Below, one piece after another: positions 28,471 to 37,508 of a stretch of 64,000 bases of DNA. The DNA is taken from positions 16,952 to 80,951 of the forward strand of contig NZ_CAMAYF010000008.1 in NCBI RefSeq assembly GCF_945862485.1. The letters run 5' to 3'. A program made the translations under genes and the position numbers. Position 1 is the first letter of the stretch; every line of letters starts with the position of its first letter. The notes beneath the pieces were generated by a model, which worked only from the letters and a program-made list of their open reading frames with translations, had not been told where the DNA came from and made no database searches. This stretch comes from Sphingorhabdus sp. EL138 (GTDB taxonomy: Bacteria > Pseudomonadota > Alphaproteobacteria > Sphingomonadales > Sphingomonadaceae).

Positions 28471-29559
28471 TTAATCAATGCGCTGCACCCAGCCATGGGC
28501 ATCGGTGACAATTCCGCGCTGGATATCCACAAGTTTTGACCGAATTTGCTGAGTCATCTGACCCGCACCGCCCGCACCGATGGTAAAATCACCCTTTGCA
28601 GACCGCACTTTCCCAACTGGCGTGATCACCGCAGCCGTTCCGCAGGCGAAGGTTTCGACCAAGCGTCCCGATTCCGCATCGGCCCGCCATTGGTCGATGG
28701 CGTAGCGTTCCTCACGCACGTTCAACCCTTGCGCGCGCGCCAGAGTCAGCACGGAATCGCGGGTGATACCTTCCAATATTGTACCGTCGGCTGGCGGCGT
28801 GATGATTGACCCATCGTCGAACAAGAAAAACAGGTTCATGCCGCCCAGTTCCTCGACCCAGCGATGTTCGGCTGCGTCGAGAAAAACGACTTGGTCGCAA
28901 CCCTGCTTAATGGCTTCGGATTGTGCAATGAGGCTGGCGGCATAATTGCCGCCGCATTTCGCTGCGCCCGTGCCGCCCGGTGCCGCGCGTGTATATTGTT
29001 CGGACACCCAGATCGAAATAGCTGGCGCGCCGCTTTTGAAATAATTGCCCGCCGCAGAGGCAATGACCATGAACAGATACTCAGCAGATGGCTTTACGCC
29101 CAGAAACACCTCGCTCGCGATCATGAACGGGCGCAGATAAATGGAGCCGCCGTCTACAGGTGGAAACCAGTCTTTATCAACTTCGACCAATTGCTTGCAC
29201 GCTTGCAGGAACATCTCTTCGGGCAATTCGGGCATTGCCAAGCGCTTTGCCGAGCGTTGAAAGCGGCGGGCATTTTGTTCTGGACGAAACAACGCCATCC
29301 CGCCGTCGGCAAGACGATAGGCCTTTAACCCCTCAAAAATTTCTTGCGCATAATGCAAAACGGCCGTCGCAGGGTCTAGCGTAAGGGGACCGCGTGGTCC
29401 GACCTTTGCGTCATGCCAGCCCTTCTCATCCGAATAACGGATTGTCACCATATGGTCCGTGAAAACCCGTCCAAAACCGGGGTCGACCAGCCGCGTCGCG
29501 CGTTCGCTGGGATCGACGGGATTTGGGTTCGCCTCAAAAGGAAATGGGCCAGCGTTCAT
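28471..29559 (-). CDS. ilvE: Branched-chain amino acid aminotransferase
   Basis: LHYAQEIFEGLKAY, GGNYAASLIAQSEAIKQGCDQVVFLDA, GTILEGITRDSVL. Confidence 0.93.
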   Translation of the reverse strand: MNAGPFPFEANPNPVDPSERATRLVDPGFGRVFTDHMVTIRYSDEKGWHDAKVGPRGPLTLDPATAVLHYAQEIFEGLKAYRLADGGMALFRPEQNARRFQRSAKRLAMPELPEEMFLQACKQLVEVDKDWFPPVDGGSIYLRPFMIASEVFLGVKPSAEYLFMVIASAAGNYFKSGAPAISIWVSEQYTRAAPGGTGAAKCGGNYAASLIAQSEAIKQGCDQVVFLDAAEHRWVEELGGMNLFFLFDDGSIITPPADGTILEGITRDSVLTLARAQGLNVREERYAIDQWRADAESGRLVETFACGTAAVITPVGKVRSAKGDFTIGAGGAGQMTQQIRSKLVDIQRGIVTDAHGWVQRID

Positions 29560-29619
29560 CGATGCTCTCGTTCATTAGGGTCTTGCACTGTCCTATGGCC
29601 TAGGCCAAGATACGTCAAT

Positions 29620-30129
29620 ATGGCTGTCCCATCTTCTGTTTCTGTCCCCCCGACTGCGTCGCCTTTGTTCCTTCGTGAAAATGAAGTGCGCCGCGGGGTT
29701 GAGCTTTTGTTCTTCGGATACACGCGGCTCACCCGCGCAATTGACGAAGGGCTGGCGGAACATGGCCTCGGCCGCGCGCACCACCGCGCGCTATATTTTA
29801 TTGCGCGCCAGCCCGATCTGCCGATTAGCGCGTTACTGAAAATTCTCGCTATCACCAAACAATCGCTTGGCCGCGTGCTTACCGATTTGGCGGACCGGGG
29901 GCTTATCGAAACGCAAACGGGTAATATTGACCGGCGTCAGAAACTCTTGCGCCTCACGCCCGAGGGGGTTCAGTTCGAAGCGCAATTGTTTGATGCGTTG
30001 CGTAACAGCTTGGCGTCTGCTTATGCCGCCGCGGGTCAGGAATCGGTGACAGGCTTTTGGCGCGTGCTGGAAGGCTTGATCCCTGCTGAGGACAAGGCCA
30101 TGGTCGTCGCCTTACAGAAAGACATTTGA
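29620..30129 (+). CDS. MarR family transcriptional regulator
   Basis: wHTH ALLKILAITKQSLGRVLTDLADRGLIETQTGNIDRRQKLLRLTPEG. Confidence 0.85.
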   Translation: MAVPSSVSVPPTASPLFLRENEVRRGVELLFFGYTRLTRAIDEGLAEHGLGRAHHRALYFIARQPDLPISALLKILAITKQSLGRVLTDLADRGLIETQTGNIDRRQKLLRLTPEGVQFEAQLFDALRNSLASAYAAAGQESVTGFWRVLEGLIPAEDKAMVVALQKDI

Positions 30130-30455
30130 TGCGCGATACTCTCATACGGCTCGAAGACACCATTGCCCAGCGCGCGGACGCTGCCCCTGACAGCAGCTAT
30201 GTGGCTTCTTTATTCGCCAAAGGCCGTGGCAAAATCGCGCAAAAGGTTGGCGAAGAGGCTACCGAGACTATTATCGCGGCGCTCTCAGGGGATGCGCAAG
30301 AGGTTACGGCCGAGGCTGCTGACCTGATTTTCCACTTGCTGATATTGCTACGTGATGTGGGCGTGAAGCTGGACGATGTGCTCGTTGAACTGGACCGCAG
30401 GGAAGGTGTGTCTGGCTTGGTCGAAAAAGCGGCGCGGACACAAGCCAAGGAGTGA
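30129..30455 (+). CDS. hisE: Phosphoribosyl-ATP diphosphatase
   Basis: SYVASLFAKGRGKIAQKVGEEATETIIAAL...LIFHLLILL. Confidence 0.93.
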   Translation: MRDTLIRLEDTIAQRADAAPDSSYVASLFAKGRGKIAQKVGEEATETIIAALSGDAQEVTAEAADLIFHLLILLRDVGVKLDDVLVELDRREGVSGLVEKAARTQAKE

Positions 30456-30458
30456 CAC

Positions 30459-30836
30459 ATGCCGATTGATCCGACACTGGAATATGACGACCAGAATATT
30501 TTCGCCAAAATCCTGCGCGGCGAGATATCGTGCCGCAAGGTGTTTGAGGACGAATGGGCCTTGGCCTTTGACGACATCAACCCACAAGCACCCGTCCATG
30601 TGCTGGTGATTCCCAAAGGTGCCTATGTCAGCTGGGACGATTTTAGCACCAAAGCCAGCGATGCGGAAATCGCCGGCTTTGTCCGCGCCGTGGGCCAAGT
30701 TGCACGCGAATTGGGGCTGGTTGAGCCGGGATATCGCCTGCTCGCCAACATTGGACTGGACGCGCATCAAGAGGTTCCGCACCTACACGTCCATATTTTT
30801 GGTGGAAAACCCCTCGGCCCCATGCTTATGCGGTGA
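30459..30836 (+). CDS. HIT family (HinT-like) protein
   Basis: IFAKILRGEISCRKVFED, EVPHLHVHIFGGKPLGPM. Confidence 0.93.
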   Translation: MPIDPTLEYDDQNIFAKILRGEISCRKVFEDEWALAFDDINPQAPVHVLVIPKGAYVSWDDFSTKASDAEIAGFVRAVGQVARELGLVEPGYRLLANIGLDAHQEVPHLHVHIFGGKPLGPMLMR

Positions 30837-30898
30837 AATTAAGTTGCGCTAATGCACGGAGTGTTTAGTTCGACTTGGGAGCTATTATTTTTTGGGAG

Positions 30899-32353
30899 AT
30901 GAGTATGATTTTCGGGCGCGTTAAGCCGCTTGATGCGATCTTGGCTACGGCTGAGAAAAAATCGCTCACGCGAACGCTGGGGGCTTTTCAGCTTACCATG
31001 CTAGGTATTGGTGCCATCATTGGTACGGGCATTTTTGTTTTGACAGCTGAGGCTGCAAATAAAGCTGGTCCGGCCATGATGATCAGCTTTGTCATCGCTG
31101 CGGTGGTTTGCGGGCTCGCGGCATTATGTTATTCCGAATTGGCATCAATGGTGCCCGTATCAGGTTCTGCTTACACCTATAGCTACGCCACTTTCGGCGA
31201 AATCATTGCATGGATTGTCGGCTGGGCGCTTGTTCTCGAATATGCCATTGCTGCTTCTGCTGTTTCGGTTGGCTGGTCCGGCTATATGGTTGGGCTTGTC
31301 GAAAATATCTTTGCGATAGAGGTCGGCAATGACTTTGTTGCTGGGCCATTTGACGCGAATCCTGGCATTATCAATGTCCCGGCTATGCTCATCGCTTTAT
31401 TGTGTATGTCGTTATTGTTGATTGGGACGAAAGAAAGTGCGCGCTTTAACGCAATCTTGGTCGCCATCAAGGTGTCGGCTCTCATGCTCTTTCTTGCTTT
31501 GGCATTGCCAGCAATGAACGCAGAAAATTTCCAGCCATTTAGCCCGAACGGTTTTTTTGCGAAGGAAGTGGTCGATCCGATTACCAATAATATGGTCACA
31601 GTCGGCGTTGCGGCAGCAGCCGCCTCTATTTTCTTCGCCTATGTTGGTTTCGATGCCGTTTCCACCGCAGCAGAAGAAACAATCAATCCGCAGCGAAATA
31701 TCCCGATCGGTTTGATTGGATCGCTGGCGATTTGCACGGTCATCTACATGTTGGTTGCGGCTGGTGCTACGGGTGCCGTTGGGGCGCAACCGGGTGGTGA
31801 ACTGTCCCAATCGAAAGAAGCTTTGGCTTTCGTACTCAACGAAATTGGTCATGGCTGGGCAGGAAAGCTTGTGGCTATTTCGGCTGCCATTGCATTGCCC
31901 TCGGTTATCTTGATGATGATGTTCGGCCAAACCCGCATCTTTTTTGTGATGGCGCGCGATGGCTTACTGCCTGACGTGTTTTCCAAACTTCATCCGAAAT
32001 ATGGAACGCCGCATGTCGTAACCTTGTGCACGGGTGTATTTGTCGCATTGTTTGCAGCGCTTTTCCCAGTGGGCAAGTTGGCCGACATTTCAAACTCGGG
32101 CACCTTGTTCGCATTCTTTACCGTTGCGGTCGGTGTCATGATTTTGCGCCGGACCAATCCCGACCGCCCTCGGCCATTCCGTACACCTTTGTACTTCTTG
32201 GTTTGCCCCTTGGCTGCGGCAGGTTGCGTGTTCCTGTTCTTCCAACTTTCCGGTTACACGGAACTTATGTTCCTAGGATGGACAACAATTGGGTTGGTCG
32301 TGTACTTCTTATACAGCCGTGGGCGCAGCCATGTTGGCCGTGGGATTGTCTAA
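30899..32353 (+). CDS. APC family amino acid permease
   Basis: LTRTLGAFQLTMLGIGAIIGTGIFVLTAEAA, FFAYVGFDAVSTAAEETINPQRNIPIG. Confidence 0.92.
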   Translation: MSMIFGRVKPLDAILATAEKKSLTRTLGAFQLTMLGIGAIIGTGIFVLTAEAANKAGPAMMISFVIAAVVCGLAALCYSELASMVPVSGSAYTYSYATFGEIIAWIVGWALVLEYAIAASAVSVGWSGYMVGLVENIFAIEVGNDFVAGPFDANPGIINVPAMLIALLCMSLLLIGTKESARFNAILVAIKVSALMLFLALALPAMNAENFQPFSPNGFFAKEVVDPITNNMVTVGVAAAAASIFFAYVGFDAVSTAAEETINPQRNIPIGLIGSLAICTVIYMLVAAGATGAVGAQPGGELSQSKEALAFVLNEIGHGWAGKLVAISAAIALPSVILMMMFGQTRIFFVMARDGLLPDVFSKLHPKYGTPHVVTLCTGVFVALFAALFPVGKLADISNSGTLFAFFTVAVGVMILRRTNPDRPRPFRTPLYFLVCPLAAAGCVFLFFQLSGYTELMFLGWTTIGLVVYFLYSRGRSHVGRGIV

Positions 32354-32418
32354 AGTTAGCGCGCTGAAAAGCGGTTTATCCCCGATTTGGTAAATTGGTT
32401 GCCAAATAACAAAAGGAC

Positions 32419-32445
32419 AGGGGCGCTTCGGCGTCCCTTTTCTTT
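32419..32445 (+). terminator. Intrinsic terminator downstream of the APC permease
   Basis: GGGGCGC-TTCG-GCGTCCC stem-loop followed by TTTTCTTT. Confidence 0.85.
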
Positions 32446-32448
32446 GCG

Positions 32449-33702
32449 CTAATTGCGCGGGTTGGTGGGCAGGGGCAATGTGGTGCCGGGGCGAGTGAAC
32501 AGCTTCCCCTTTTCGCACCACAAGACAAGGCTAAGCGCAACGAGGCCGCAGCACAGGAAACCTAGCGCCACCGGATATACCGTGCCGTCAAACTGCTGCC
32601 CGATAAATGCGCCCAGCGAAGCCGCAAGCAATGTTCGGACGAAGGTTTGGAAGGATGATGCCGCCCCTGCGACATGACCAAAGGGGGACATGGCAATCGA
32701 CGAGAAGTTGGAACCGATAAAGCCAATCATCGCCATATTGCCAGTTAGTAAGATGAGAAAGATCGGCAAGGACGTTGGCGCAAATTTGGCCGCAAGCAGT
32801 TGCAACGCGCCAAGGGCAATGAAGGTCAGCAACGCGGTTTGCGACACGCGGCGGGCGCCAAAGCGTTCGACGACGCGCGAATCGGTGAAGTTGGATACCG
32901 CTATGCCGATGGCGATGATTGCAAAACCAATGGTGAAGAAGTCTGCCGCTTTGAACACCTTGTCAAACATTTGCTGCGAACTGTTGAGATAGCCGAACAA
33001 AGCGCCCTGCGTGACGCCGGCACCAATCATATAGCCCGCAGCGTTGCGGTTCAGGACAACAATCTTCCATGCCTTGGCAAGCGCCTTTGGTTGAATAGGA
33101 ATGACATTTTCGGGCGCCAATGTTTCGGGCAAGCGCAGATAGACCCAAATAGCGGCGGCGACGGCCATGAAGGCCATCAGGTCAAAAATCACGCGCCAGC
33201 CCGCAAACAGCAACACCAACTGGCCAATTGTCGGCGCGATAATCGGGACGATCATGAAGATAAGGAAGATGGTCGACATGCGCCGCGCCATGGCGTCGCC
33301 TTCAAACTGGTCGCGGATGACCGAAACCACGAGAACGCCCATCGCCGCCGCCAACAGCCCGTGGATAAAGCGCATGATCAGCATCATTTCAAAATCAGGC
33401 GCGAAGGAACATGCCAGCGACGCTATCGCCGCACCAATGGTTGCAAACAACAATATCGGCTTTCGTCCATAGCGGTCGGACAATGAACCGTAGATGAGCG
33501 CGCCTATTCCTGTGCCAGCCAGAAAAATCGAGATGATATATTGGATCTGGTTCGGCTCGGCGAGGCTGAGGCCGCGCACCATAGCGGGGAAGGCGGGCAA
33601 CATCGCGTCAATGGCCAGCGCATTGAGCGCCATGAGCGCCGACATCATGACGGTCAGCTCGCGCGGACCAATGGATTTTTGAACGGGAGTCGAGGATGGC
33701 AT
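32449..33702 (-). CDS. MFS transporter, Bcr/CflA drug-resistance family
   Basis: SIFLAGTGIGALIYGSLSDRYGRKPILL; 12-TM pattern. Confidence 0.9.
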   Translation of the reverse strand: MPSSTPVQKSIGPRELTVMMSALMALNALAIDAMLPAFPAMVRGLSLAEPNQIQYIISIFLAGTGIGALIYGSLSDRYGRKPILLFATIGAAIASLACSFAPDFEMMLIMRFIHGLLAAAMGVLVVSVIRDQFEGDAMARRMSTIFLIFMIVPIIAPTIGQLVLLFAGWRVIFDLMAFMAVAAAIWVYLRLPETLAPENVIPIQPKALAKAWKIVVLNRNAAGYMIGAGVTQGALFGYLNSSQQMFDKVFKAADFFTIGFAIIAIGIAVSNFTDSRVVERFGARRVSQTALLTFIALGALQLLAAKFAPTSLPIFLILLTGNMAMIGFIGSNFSSIAMSPFGHVAGAASSFQTFVRTLLAASLGAFIGQQFDGTVYPVALGFLCCGLVALSLVLWCEKGKLFTRPGTTLPLPTNPRN

Positions 33703-33741
33703 TTTGTGGCTATGCGGGAGCGGTCACCATTTTGCCACCCG

Positions 33742-34437
33742 CTAAATTAGCCCAGAGCTACGCATGCTGCTGAATCCGTTTTTGCCGATGATGATATGGT
33801 CATGCACGGCTATGCCGAACTTTTTCCCCGCATCCGCAATGTCGCGCGTCATAGCGATATCTTGGCGGCTGGGCGCGCTGTCCCCGCTTGGGTGGTTGTG
33901 GACAAGAATAATCGCTGCCGCGCCAAGGTCCATCGCCCGTCGGATGACTTCGCGGGTGTAAATGGCGGCTTGGTCTATGGAGCCCTCGCTTGCCACCTCA
34001 TCGCGGATCAACATGTTTTTGCTGTTAAGATACAGCGTGCGTACGCGCTCGATTGTCAGATGTGCCATGTCGGCGCGCAAATAATCGAGTAAAGATTGCC
34101 ATGACGAGAGGACTGGCAGCTCGCGCACGGGTTCGCTGAGGAGGCGCAGTGCCGCCACTTGGACTATCTTCAACGCCGCAACGCTGGTTTCGCCCATCCA
34201 TTTTTCTTGCAAGATACTGTCGGCGTCCGCGGTCAGCAAAGCAGACAGGCTGCCGTAACGGTGAATCAAATCCTTCGCGATCTGCTTGGTATCTCGGCGC
34301 GGAATGGCGAGCGCGAGGAGATATTCGACCAATTCATGATCATGCAGGCTCTCGCCATTTTTCTCCAACAAACGTTTACGCAAACGCGCGAGGTGGCCCG
34401 TGCCATGATGTTCGCTCTTGTCCGCAATATCTGTCAT
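33742..34437 (-). CDS. radC: RadC/JAB-domain protein
   Basis: LYLNSKNMLIRDEV, ILVHNHPSGDSAPSRQDIAMTRDIADAGKKFGIAVHDHIIIG. Confidence 0.93.
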   Translation of the reverse strand: MTDIADKSEHHGTGHLARLRKRLLEKNGESLHDHELVEYLLALAIPRRDTKQIAKDLIHRYGSLSALLTADADSILQEKWMGETSVAALKIVQVAALRLLSEPVRELPVLSSWQSLLDYLRADMAHLTIERVRTLYLNSKNMLIRDEVASEGSIDQAAIYTREVIRRAMDLGAAAIILVHNHPSGDSAPSRQDIAMTRDIADAGKKFGIAVHDHIIIGKNGFSSMRSSGLI

Positions 34438-34523
34438 CAGGTCTATCCTGTTGTGATATAGTTCTTTTCTGTGATTTTTACTTCAGGCGCAAGCAGCATA
34501 AAGCGTATAGCGTTGCGTACAGT

Positions 34524-34690
34524 ATGGTGCCTGATTATCGTACGCGGGGTTGCACGTAATAAACACCACTCACCATCGGGCGCTTGGAAAACCAATAACG
34601 GCAGCGCGCCCGAATTGGACCCACGTTGCCCGCGTTGAGACTGCCAAGATAGTTTGGATAGGCCGCGGCAGAGATGCTGCGGCCTTTTCT
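34524..34690 (+). ncRNA. Putative structured ncRNA or attenuator leader upstream of the atp operon
   Basis: Stems ATGGTG/CACCAT, CGGGCGC/GCGCCCG enclosing TTGGAAAACCAA, ending in a strong terminator; no credible CDS; 5' end not determined. Confidence 0.5.
34660..34690 (+). terminator. Strong intrinsic terminator about 127 nt upstream of atpI
   Basis: AGGCCGCGGCA-GAGA-TGCTGCGGCCT: 11-bp stem (one G-T pair), GNRA-type loop, T-rich tail TTTTCT. Confidence 0.85.
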
Positions 34691-34727
34691 ATTGCGTCGC
34701 AACAATCTTGCAGGCGCGCTGTTGACT

Positions 34728-34756
34728 TGGCGCAGACGCTCTCCTAAAGCACCGGT
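34728..34756 (+). promoter_or_regulatory. Candidate sigma70-type promoter for atp operon
   Basis: ttgact-17 nt-taaagc. Confidence 0.4.
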
Positions 34757-34816
34757 GCCTAGGCGGGGTTGCCCCGATTTCGTGGTGGTTCCCTTTGATA
34801 AAGAGGATGCAATCAC

Positions 34817-35134
34817 ATGACGTCGGACAATTCCGGGCAGGATGGCAAAGGCAAAAGTGACGCTCGGCTCGATTCGTTAGACATGCAGCTGAAAGCGGCG
34901 CGGAAGGCCGAAGCAGAACGCGCAGGTAAAGATCAGGTTCCAGCCAAAGGAATGCGGCAAGGGAACAGGGTTTTGACCGAGCTGATCGCTGGTCCTGCTG
35001 GTGGTGCACTGGTTGGGTGGTTGTTTGACCGCTTGCTGGGTACTTCGCCTGCGCTTCTGTTGGTCTGCATGTTTTTGGGCATCGCAGTCGCCTTCAGGAA
35101 TATTATAAAGATATCAGGGGAGCGTCCGGAATAA
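34817..35134 (+). CDS. atpI: ATP synthase protein I (AtpI)
   Basis: ELIAGPAGGALVGWLFDRLLGTSPALLLVCMFLGIAVAFRNI; upstream of atpB. Confidence 0.88.
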   Translation: MTSDNSGQDGKGKSDARLDSLDMQLKAARKAEAERAGKDQVPAKGMRQGNRVLTELIAGPAGGALVGWLFDRLLGTSPALLLVCMFLGIAVAFRNIIKISGERPE

Positions 35135-35198
35135 TCTGGGCGCTTGCGTCGTATAATATGCCCACGCGATTGCGCTTGGGTGTGGAAAAAACAGGGTA

Positions 35199-35990
35199 GT
35201 GAACGTGGCAGGCGAAAGCGGCAAAATCGATCCGATGTACCAGTTCAAGATTGAGCCGCTCGCGCAGCTCCAGCTTGCTGGATACGACGTCTCCTTCACA
35301 AACTCTTCGTTGTTCATGATCCTCGTATTGGGAGCCTTGTGGCTGTTCATGTGGGGCGGAATGAAGCGTGATCTGGTTCCCGGTCGCTGGCAGATGGCGG
35401 TTGAAGGCGTAGCCGGCTTCGTCAACAATATGCTGACCTCAAGCGTTGGTCCCGAAGGCAAGAAATATGTGCCTTTGGTGTTCTCGCTGTTCATGTTCAT
35501 TCTGATGGCAAATTTCATGGGCATGATGCCATTTGGTATCGTCCCTGGCGTACACCCGTTCACTGTGACCAGCCACCTGACCATCACCGCCGTGCTTGCG
35601 GTCATCAGCTTTGGCACCGTTCTGATTGTTGGTTTTTGGAAGCATGGCCTTCACTTTTTCAGCCTGTTTGTGCCACATGGAACACCTTGGTGGTTGCTGT
35701 GGCTTATCCCGCTGATCGAACTGTTTTCGTTCCTTATCCGCCCCTTCAGCCTCGCACTTCGTCTTTTTGTCGCCATGACAGCTGGGCACGTGTTGATGAA
35801 GGTGTTGGCGGGCTTCGTCATTAACGGCCTGAACGCAGAAGCTGCGTGGGTGCCATTGGTGGTCAGCATTCCTTCTTTCATCCTGATGATCGGTATCACG
35901 CTCCTTGAGCTGCTGGTATGCGCCATTCAGGCTTATGTATTTGCCCTTTTGACCTCGTTATACATCAACGACGCGGTCAATTTGCACTGA
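35199..35990 (+). CDS. atpB: F0F1 ATP synthase subunit a
   Basis: LFSFLIRPFSLALRLFVAMTAGHVLMKVLAGF, LLVCAIQAYVFALLTSLYINDA. Confidence 0.96.
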   Translation: MNVAGESGKIDPMYQFKIEPLAQLQLAGYDVSFTNSSLFMILVLGALWLFMWGGMKRDLVPGRWQMAVEGVAGFVNNMLTSSVGPEGKKYVPLVFSLFMFILMANFMGMMPFGIVPGVHPFTVTSHLTITAVLAVISFGTVLIVGFWKHGLHFFSLFVPHGTPWWLLWLIPLIELFSFLIRPFSLALRLFVAMTAGHVLMKVLAGFVINGLNAEAAWVPLVVSIPSFILMIGITLLELLVCAIQAYVFALLTSLYINDAVNLH

Positions 35991-36034
35991 GTTTTTTCGA
36001 CTACCCATATGTATTTTTGACAGGAGTTATTATC

Positions 36035-36262
36035 ATGGACGCAGAAGCAGCAAAATTGATCGGTGCAGGTCTTGCAGCAATTGGTGCCGGCCTCGCCGCT
36101 GGTGGTGTTGGCAACGTTTTCGGTTCGTTTCTTCAGGGCGCTTTGCGTAATCCTGCAGCAGCAGACGGTCAGCAGGGTCGTTTGTTCATCGGCTTCGCAG
36201 CCGCCGAACTTCTCGGTCTGCTTGCGTTCGTTGTTGCGATGATCCTGATCTTCGTTGCCTAA
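36035..36262 (+). CDS. atpE: F0F1 ATP synthase subunit c
   Basis: MDAEAAKLIGAGLAAIGAGLAAGGVGNVFGSFLQGALRNPAA...FIGFAAAELLGLLAFVVAMILIF. Confidence 0.96.
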   Translation: MDAEAAKLIGAGLAAIGAGLAAGGVGNVFGSFLQGALRNPAAADGQQGRLFIGFAAAELLGLLAFVVAMILIFVA

Positions 36263-36320
36263 TTGACGGTTTCGCCCCGGCAACCGCCGGGGCATTCTTT
36301 CATAAGGACAAGCGCGTAAC

Positions 36321-36815
36321 ATGCCCCAGATTAGTCAGATCCTTGAAACCTATGCATCGCAGTTTTTTTGGCTGCTCATTGTCTTTGGCCTGATCTATTT
36401 TACGATCGGTCATGGCATGTTGCCAAAAATTGAAGCGAGCATGGACGCGCGCGATCGAAAGATTGCGGACGACCTTGCGGCAGCCGAGCGTGCGCGGGCA
36501 GAGGCCGACAATCTGGGCGACAGCGGTGCTGCCGACCTGAAGGCGGCACGAAATGAGGCGCAAGCCAAATCCTCCGCTGCCAAGGCGAAGGCTGCAAAGG
36601 ACGCAGATGCGCGTCTGGCGAAGGCCGATGCCGAAATCAGCACAAAGGTCGCTGCGTCTGAAGCGGCATTGTCCAAGGCAACCGCCAAAGCATTATCCGG
36701 CATCGAAACCGTGGCCGCAGAAGCCGCAGCCGATATCGTCGCCAAGGTTTCGGGTGCCAAGGTCACATCTGCGCAAGCCGCAAAAGCAGTGAAGGCGGTA
36801 ATGTCCCATGGCTAA
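36321..36815 (+). CDS. F0F1 ATP synthase subunit B'
   Basis: ETYASQFFWLLIVFGLIYFTIGHGMLPKIEASMDARDRKIADDLAAAERARAEAD. Confidence 0.92.
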   Translation: MPQISQILETYASQFFWLLIVFGLIYFTIGHGMLPKIEASMDARDRKIADDLAAAERARAEADNLGDSGAADLKAARNEAQAKSSAAKAKAAKDADARLAKADAEISTKVAASEAALSKATAKALSGIETVAAEAAADIVAKVSGAKVTSAQAAKAVKAVMSHG

Positions 36816-37434
36816 TCCAGCAGAAGCAACCGAAGCAGCCGCAACCGCAACCGCAACCGCGTCTGCACCAGACGCAGCCGCCATTGCTACGCCAGCCGCA
36901 GAAGCACATGCCTCAACAGAAGCGCACGCTGGCGCTGAAGAACATGTCGCACCGTCGGCGTTGGGCTTTGATGCCTCTATGCTCGTCGCATTGGCGATGC
37001 TCGCGGTGATTGCCTTGGCACTTTGGAAAAAAGTTCCTGCGATGATCGCCGGCGCGCTGGATAACCAAATTGCGGGCATCCGTGCGCAATTGGATCAGGC
37101 GACCGCTTTGCGGGCCGAAGCTGAAGCTATCAAAGCCGAATATGAAGCCAAGGCGAAGCAAGCCGCGATTGATGCCGAAGCGATGAAGTCTGCTGCGGAA
37201 GAAGAAGCTAAGCTGATCATATCGCGCGCCAAGTCCGACGCCACCGCGTTGATTGGCCGCCGTGCGCAAGCGGCAGAAGAAAAAATCGCTGCCGCCGAGC
37301 GCGCCGCGATTGCCGATGTGCGTAAGACTGCTGCCACGGCTGCTGCGGCCGCTGCGACACAGCTTATCGCTGCGCATCATGACGCAAAGGCCGATGCCGC
37401 GTTGATCGATCAGTCGATTGCGTCGCTAAACTAA
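36808..37434 (+). CDS. atpF: F0F1 ATP synthase subunit b with Ala/Thr-rich N-terminal extension
   Basis: SMLVALAMLAVIALALWKKVPAMIAGALDNQIAGIRAQLDQATALRAEAEAIKAEYEAKAKQA. Confidence 0.92.
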   Translation: MANPAEATEAAATATATASAPDAAAIATPAAEAHASTEAHAGAEEHVAPSALGFDASMLVALAMLAVIALALWKKVPAMIAGALDNQIAGIRAQLDQATALRAEAEAIKAEYEAKAKQAAIDAEAMKSAAEEEAKLIISRAKSDATALIGRRAQAAEEKIAAAERAAIADVRKTAATAAAAAATQLIAAHHDAKADAALIDQSIASLN

Positions 37435-37452
37435 GCTAACAAGCCATCATTT

Positions 37453-37482
37453 CGTCATTTCCCTGCTCACGCGGGAATGACG
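37453..37482. repeat. Intergenic palindromic element cgtcatttccctgctcacgcgggaatgacg
   Basis: Inverted arms CGTCATTTCC / GGGAATGACG between atpF and uvrC. Confidence 0.65.
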
Positions 37483-37508
37483 TTGTGTAGTGTAAAGACG
37501 TTGCCTAC

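Noticed and set aside
34524-34690. Identification of the atp-upstream RNA as 6S, SRP or tmRNA
   Set aside because: I could not find the closing stem and central bubble of 6S, the SRP GGAAG/AGCA core, or tmRNA ends; left as unassigned.
34535-34816. 93-aa - strand ORF in the radC-atpI gap
   Set aside because: Overlaps the hairpins and terminator; composition and lack of motifs argue against coding.
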